From NCBI GenBank assembly GCA_033720735.1, contig JAWWBX010000296.1, positions 1 to 5,587 of the forward strand: a DNA stretch of 5,587 nt, given 5' to 3'. How positions within the stretch are numbered: the first letter of the stretch is position 1; each line of letters opens with the position of its first letter. Under the pieces are notes generated by a model. That model worked only from the letters and a program-made list of their open reading frames with translations, had not been told where the DNA came from and made no database searches. Both the position numbers and the translations under genes were made by a program. Below are positions 3,462 to 5,587 of this stretch, one piece after another. The DNA is from B8-G4 sp033720735. GTDB lineage: Bacteria > Bacteroidota > Bacteroidia > Chitinophagales > Saprospiraceae.

Positions 3462-5587
3462 TCAGTGATTGATGACTGTGATATAAAAAGTCATACTTCC
3501 AGGATCCTGGACAAACGAATTCTCGTTGAGAAATTTGACTTTGACCGTATCTGCCGCAGGGACACGGACCTGTCCGATAAACACAGATCCCGGAAGGTCA
3601 TCGTTGGTCGACACATAAGCCGTGCTACCAGGCGATGCGCCCGGAACTGGAAAATTGTAGTAATGGACACCATCTTGGGCGATGGGTGGAATATCATAGA
3701 TAACTGTGGTTCTGACAATGGAGCTGATTGGAGTACCGTCGGCACCAATTTTGATCTTACCAATGTTTAGCAGGTGTAGAAGGGTCGTTCCAGATTGCGT
3801 AGCCAATTCGAGCCCGCCGAAATCATTCGCCTGAATCTTCTGATCGACCTCCAGGGTGCCCTCGACATGTAGTTTTGCCTGGGGGTTGGTAGTGCCAATA
3901 CCAACATTACCATTGTCATGGATGAAAAGTCTGGTATTGCCCTCGTCAGTCGCCAGCCCAAGCCCTGCGGCATCATGTGCCTGAATTTTTTGATTCACCT
4001 TAATCTCACCATTAACATGGAGCAGCGCACTTGGGTCCCCCACACCGATACCAACATACCCAGCTGAATCAATCGTCATCACTTCACTACCTCTGATACC
4101 AAAGCGGATGAAATCATCATCCATGCTTTCCTCCACCTTTATTCCGGTATCCCCGTCTGCATCGGTGATCCCTTCCATCGGCGAGACGCGGCCATTTACG
4201 CGCAGCCAGTTGTTATCGAACTCCCCGTAGATCAAGGCACTAACGGAGTCGGCATCACTATTCTCGATATAGAGCGTATTTGATCCTTGCGCATATCTCC
4301 CCGCATGATAGCCTACAAAAACATTTCCCGATCCTTGTGCGTTCCCACCGGCAAGTGATCCTACTGCGACATTCTGGTTGGCGTTGAGGGCCTGGGTCAG
4401 TGCCAGATAGCCGATGGCCGTATTGTCGTTACCGTTGTTCTTGTCAAGTGCGGCAAACCCGTTGGCTACGTTCTTCTCTGACGTTGTGCCCTGCCGCATG
4501 GCTGCATATCCGGTCGCCGTGTTCCATCTCCCGGTCGTGTTGTTGACAAACGCAACATCCCCGATCACCGTGTTCCGGTTGTTCGTATAGTCATCATTCA
4601 TGCCGGCATTCTCTCCGATGAAAACACTGTTCCCGGTGTTGAAAATACCGATGCGTCCGCTGTCGAGTACGAAGTATTCGATCCCACCCATATCAAAACG
4701 GATCTTGTCTTCATCTCCGCTTTCCTCTACCTTAACCCTGGTATCATTGTCCTCATCAGCAATGATGGTCTGTACTGCATTGACTCCAGACAGGTCTAGT
4801 TTATGTGTTGCCTGCCCGTCGTCCTGCAGGGAGATCTCCAGCGTATCCCCGTTCATGTTCAGGACGTCGATTGTCTGGTCATCTGTGTCCGTATCGATGT
4901 CACTTGCCCAGGTGAGATTGCCGGCGCCGTCCGTTTTCAATACCTGATTGCTGGCACCATCCGATGTGGGAAACGAAAATGCGTTGTTCACATTCAACGT
5001 CCCATTGATGCGTAACAGGTCGTTGTCAAATTCTCCGTAGATCAATGGGTCAGTGCCCGAGTCATTCTCGATATACAGCTTGTTGCTTCCTGTTTCGAAG
5101 TAACCTGAAAAATTCCCGATGAACACGTTGCCAATCCCATCTGTGTTAGAATATCCTGCCTGGTGACCAATGGCCGTATTATTAGATCCTGTAGTATTCA
5201 ATTGGCCCGCTCTTGTCCCAAAGAATGAATTATTATCACCGTCGGCATTGTTCTGTCCCGCTTGATGACCAAAAAAGGCATTGTTCCAACCTGTTGTGGT
5301 AAACTTGCCCGCTTTGACTCCTACGAACGCGTTGTCCTGGCCACCGGCCAGATTAAGCCCGGCCTCATTTCCAAAGGTCACAGTACCTCCACCATTTGCA
5401 GGGTTCGCAAACTGGGTGTAACCGTTTGCATTCCTTGAGATCCGGAATACTTCCGTACCCGCCACATCAAAGCGGATCATGTCCTCGTCAGGGCTTTCCT
5501 CCACCTGAACCCTGGTATCTCCGTCGTTGTCGTGCAGCGAGGTGATATTCCCGTCGCGCAACTCTATCCACCCGGCAGTTTCCTTAA
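3462..5587 (-). CDS. Modular repeat-rich fibre or adhesin-like surface protein, C-terminal portion; 5' end beyond the window
   Basis: The frame is open to the right edge. The codons before the TTG at 5561 encode KETAGWIE and continue the protein, so that TTG is not the start; at least 707 residues are visible. Numbering from 5561 as residue 1, the order is: acidic loop 11-41; YadA-head-like repeats 59-159; LYIEN...LIYGEFDN...NG 161-187; linker with QVLKTDGAGNLTWAS 206-220; acidic loop 269-306; repeats 310-428; second LYIEN...LIYGEFDN 429-457; acidic loop 467-500; two 50-residue repeats 501-600; beta-rich tip 612-699. There is no Cys and very little Trp, typical of secreted fibrous proteins. 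Such proteins are thought to form trimeric beta-structured fibres at the cell or phage surface. No S74 domain ends this one. The tip pattern (VPAADTVKVKFLNE, DPGSMTFYITVI) resembles phage tail-fibre C-termini from memory. Its GC content appears lower than its neighbours. The exact role (adhesion, fibre, phage remnant) cannot be settled. Confidence 0.85.
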   Translation of the reverse strand, partial: KETAGWIELRDGNITSLHDNDGDTRVQVEESPDEDMIRFDVAGTEVFRISRNANGYTQFANPANGGGTVTFGNEAGLNLAGGQDNAFVGVKAGKFTTTGWNNAFFGHQAGQNNADGDNNSFFGTRAGQLNTTGSNNTAIGHQAGYSNTDGIGNVFIGNFSGYFETGSNKLYIENDSGTDPLIYGEFDNDLLRINGTLNVNNAFSFPTSDGASNQVLKTDGAGNLTWASDIDTDTDDQTIDVLNMNGDTLEISLQDDGQATHKLDLSGVNAVQTIIADEDNDTRVKVEESGDEDKIRFDMGGIEYFVLDSGRIGIFNTGNSVFIGENAGMNDDYTNNRNTVIGDVAFVNNTTGRWNTATGYAAMRQGTTSEKNVANGFAALDKNNGNDNTAIGYLALTQALNANQNVAVGSLAGGNAQGSGNVFVGYHAGRYAQGSNTLYIENSDADSVSALIYGEFDNNWLRVNGRVSPMEGITDADGDTGIKVEESMDDDFIRFGIRGSEVMTIDSAGYVGIGVGDPSALLHVNGEIKVNQKIQAHDAAGLGLATDEGNTRLFIHDNGNVGIGTTNPQAKLHVEGTLEVDQKIQANDFGGLELATQSGTTLLHLLNIGKIKIGADGTPISSIVRTTVIYDIPPIAQDGVHYYNFPVPGASPGSTAYVSTNDDLPGSVFIGQVRVPAADTVKVKFLNENSFVQDPGSMTFYITVINH
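3762..4061 (-). repeat. Two tandem 50-residue (150-base) GIG..P..LHV repeats
   Basis: Residues 501-550 and 551-600 align without gaps: GYVGIGVGDPSALLHVNGEI against GNVGIGTTNPQAKLHVEGTL, then KVNQKIQAHDAAGLGLAT against EVDQKIQANDFGGLELAT. A third partial start (GKIKIGADGTP, 601-611) follows. The GIGTTNP..KLHV motif is widespread in repeat-rich bacterial and phage fibre proteins. Confidence 0.85.
4062..4163 (-). repeat. Third copy of the acidic DxDxDT...VEES motif
   Basis: Residues 467-500 (DADGDTGIKVEES, then DDDFIRFG and MTIDSAG) match the opening segment of both large modules. Here the head-like array is missing and the motif leads directly into the 50-residue GIG repeats, so this is a shortened module. 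Confidence 0.8.
4191..4757 (-). repeat. Large protein module, copy 2
   Basis: Residues 269-457 repeat the architecture of copy 1: DEDNDTRVKVEES and DEDKIRFD (269-290), a head-like repeat array, then LYIEN (430-434), LIYGEFDN (443-450) and WLRVNG. Compared with copy 1 it contains an extra VLDSGRIGIF strand (298-307) and a longer repeat array. Confidence 0.8.
4278..4634 (-). repeat. Second array of YadA-head-like repeats, about seven units
   Basis: Residues 310-428 contain units beginning GNSVFIGENAG, RNTVIGDVAF, WNTATGYAAM, KNVANGFAAL, DNTAIGYLAL, QNVAVGSLAG and GNVFVGYHAG. They are spaced 16-19 residues apart. The consensus NxxxGxxAx is the one seen in the first array, with more Ala-Leu or Ala-Met variants in the middle units. 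Confidence 0.82.
5001..5531 (-). repeat. Large protein module, copy 1 (acidic loop, head-like repeat array, LYIEN/LIYGEFDN closing motif)
   Basis: Residues 11-187 of the fibre protein. It starts with DNDGDTRVQVEES and DEDMIRFD (11-32), continues through six 17-residue repeats, and ends with LYIEN (162-166), LIYGEFDN (173-180) and LLRINGT. The same order recurs in copy 2 at 4191-4757, which points to an internal duplication. The copies differ at many positions, so the duplication is not recent. Confidence 0.8.
5085..5387 (-). repeat. Array of six 17-residue YadA-head-like repeats
   Basis: Residues 59-159 divide into units starting at 59, 76, 93, 110, 127 and 144; the first five are exactly 17 residues and the last is 16. 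The consensus is about xNxxFGxxAGxxxxxGx, for example NNAFFGHQAGQNNADGD. Gly6, Ala9 and Gly10 are conserved except in the last unit (FSG). The pattern is that of left-handed beta-roll heads of trimeric adhesins. The 51-base DNA units have diverged, so selection appears to act on the protein pattern rather than recent DNA amplification. Confidence 0.82.

Noticed and set aside
4600..4947. Plus-strand open frame of 115 residues inside the fibre gene
   Set aside because: It is Ser/Pro/Val-rich and antisense to the acidic repeat modules, a mirror of Asp- and Glu-rich coding.
5085..5387. CRISPR-like array suggested by regular 51-base spacing
   Set aside because: The periodicity is coding (17-residue protein repeats), the DNA units are diverged and there are no identical repeats with unique spacers.
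3462..5561. TTG at 5561 as the start of the fibre gene
   Set aside because: The frame continues to the right edge with KETAGWIE directly upstream and no ribosome site, so the gene is simply cut by the window.
1..5587. Prophage or diversity-generating retroelement carrying the fibre genes
   Set aside because: No reverse transcriptase, template/variable repeat pair, integrase, capsid or packaging gene is visible; the genes between the fibre genes look cellular.

Overview
This window looks like chromosomal DNA of a free-living bacterium. It holds a secreted peptidase, an oxidoreductase and two repeat-rich, fibre-type surface proteins of a kind common in environmental genomes. It has no phage replication, packaging or integrase genes, no RNA genes and no CRISPR array. 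GC content varies: one sampled 60-base line in the peptidase gene (601-660) is about 70% GC, and one in the right-hand fibre gene (4261-4320) is about 43%. None of the visible starts has a strong Shine-Dalgarno sequence. The lineage cannot be fixed from this; from memory the oxidoreductase resembles Bacteroidota-type proteins, which is only a weak hint.

Layout from left to right: (1) 1-285 (+) is the C-terminal end of a protein with a peptidase S74 / intramolecular chaperone domain and a terminal coiled coil. (2) 132-2153 (-) is a secreted Xaa-Pro dipeptidyl-peptidase (S15 / CocE-NonD type). Its conserved body ends near base 345, but its frame has no stop there and runs antisense through the end of gene 1. 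(3) 2208-2624 (-) is a small protein of unknown function, probably cotranscribed with the peptidase. A dyad surrounds its likely start codon. (4) 2745-3437 (+) is a short-chain dehydrogenase/reductase, divergent from gene 3, with Ile where the catalytic Tyr normally sits. (5) 3438-3457 is a small hairpin between convergent gene ends. (6) 3462-5587 (-) is the C-terminal portion (at least 707 codons) of a modular fibre or adhesin-like protein whose start lies beyond the right edge.

The right-hand protein is the most structured object here. It has two copies of a large module: an acidic EF-hand-like loop, then an array of about 17-residue YadA-head-like repeats, then a LYIEN...LIYGEFDN closing motif. 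A third acidic loop follows, then two 50-residue GIG..P..LHV repeats, then a beta-rich tip that resembles phage tail-fibre C-termini and is not an S74 chaperone. The S74 gene and this gene point towards each other across a 3.2 kb block of cellular genes. I see no complete undescribed system. The points most worth a second look are the antisense overlap, the Tyr-less oxidoreductase, the start-codon hairpin and the modular fibre protein.
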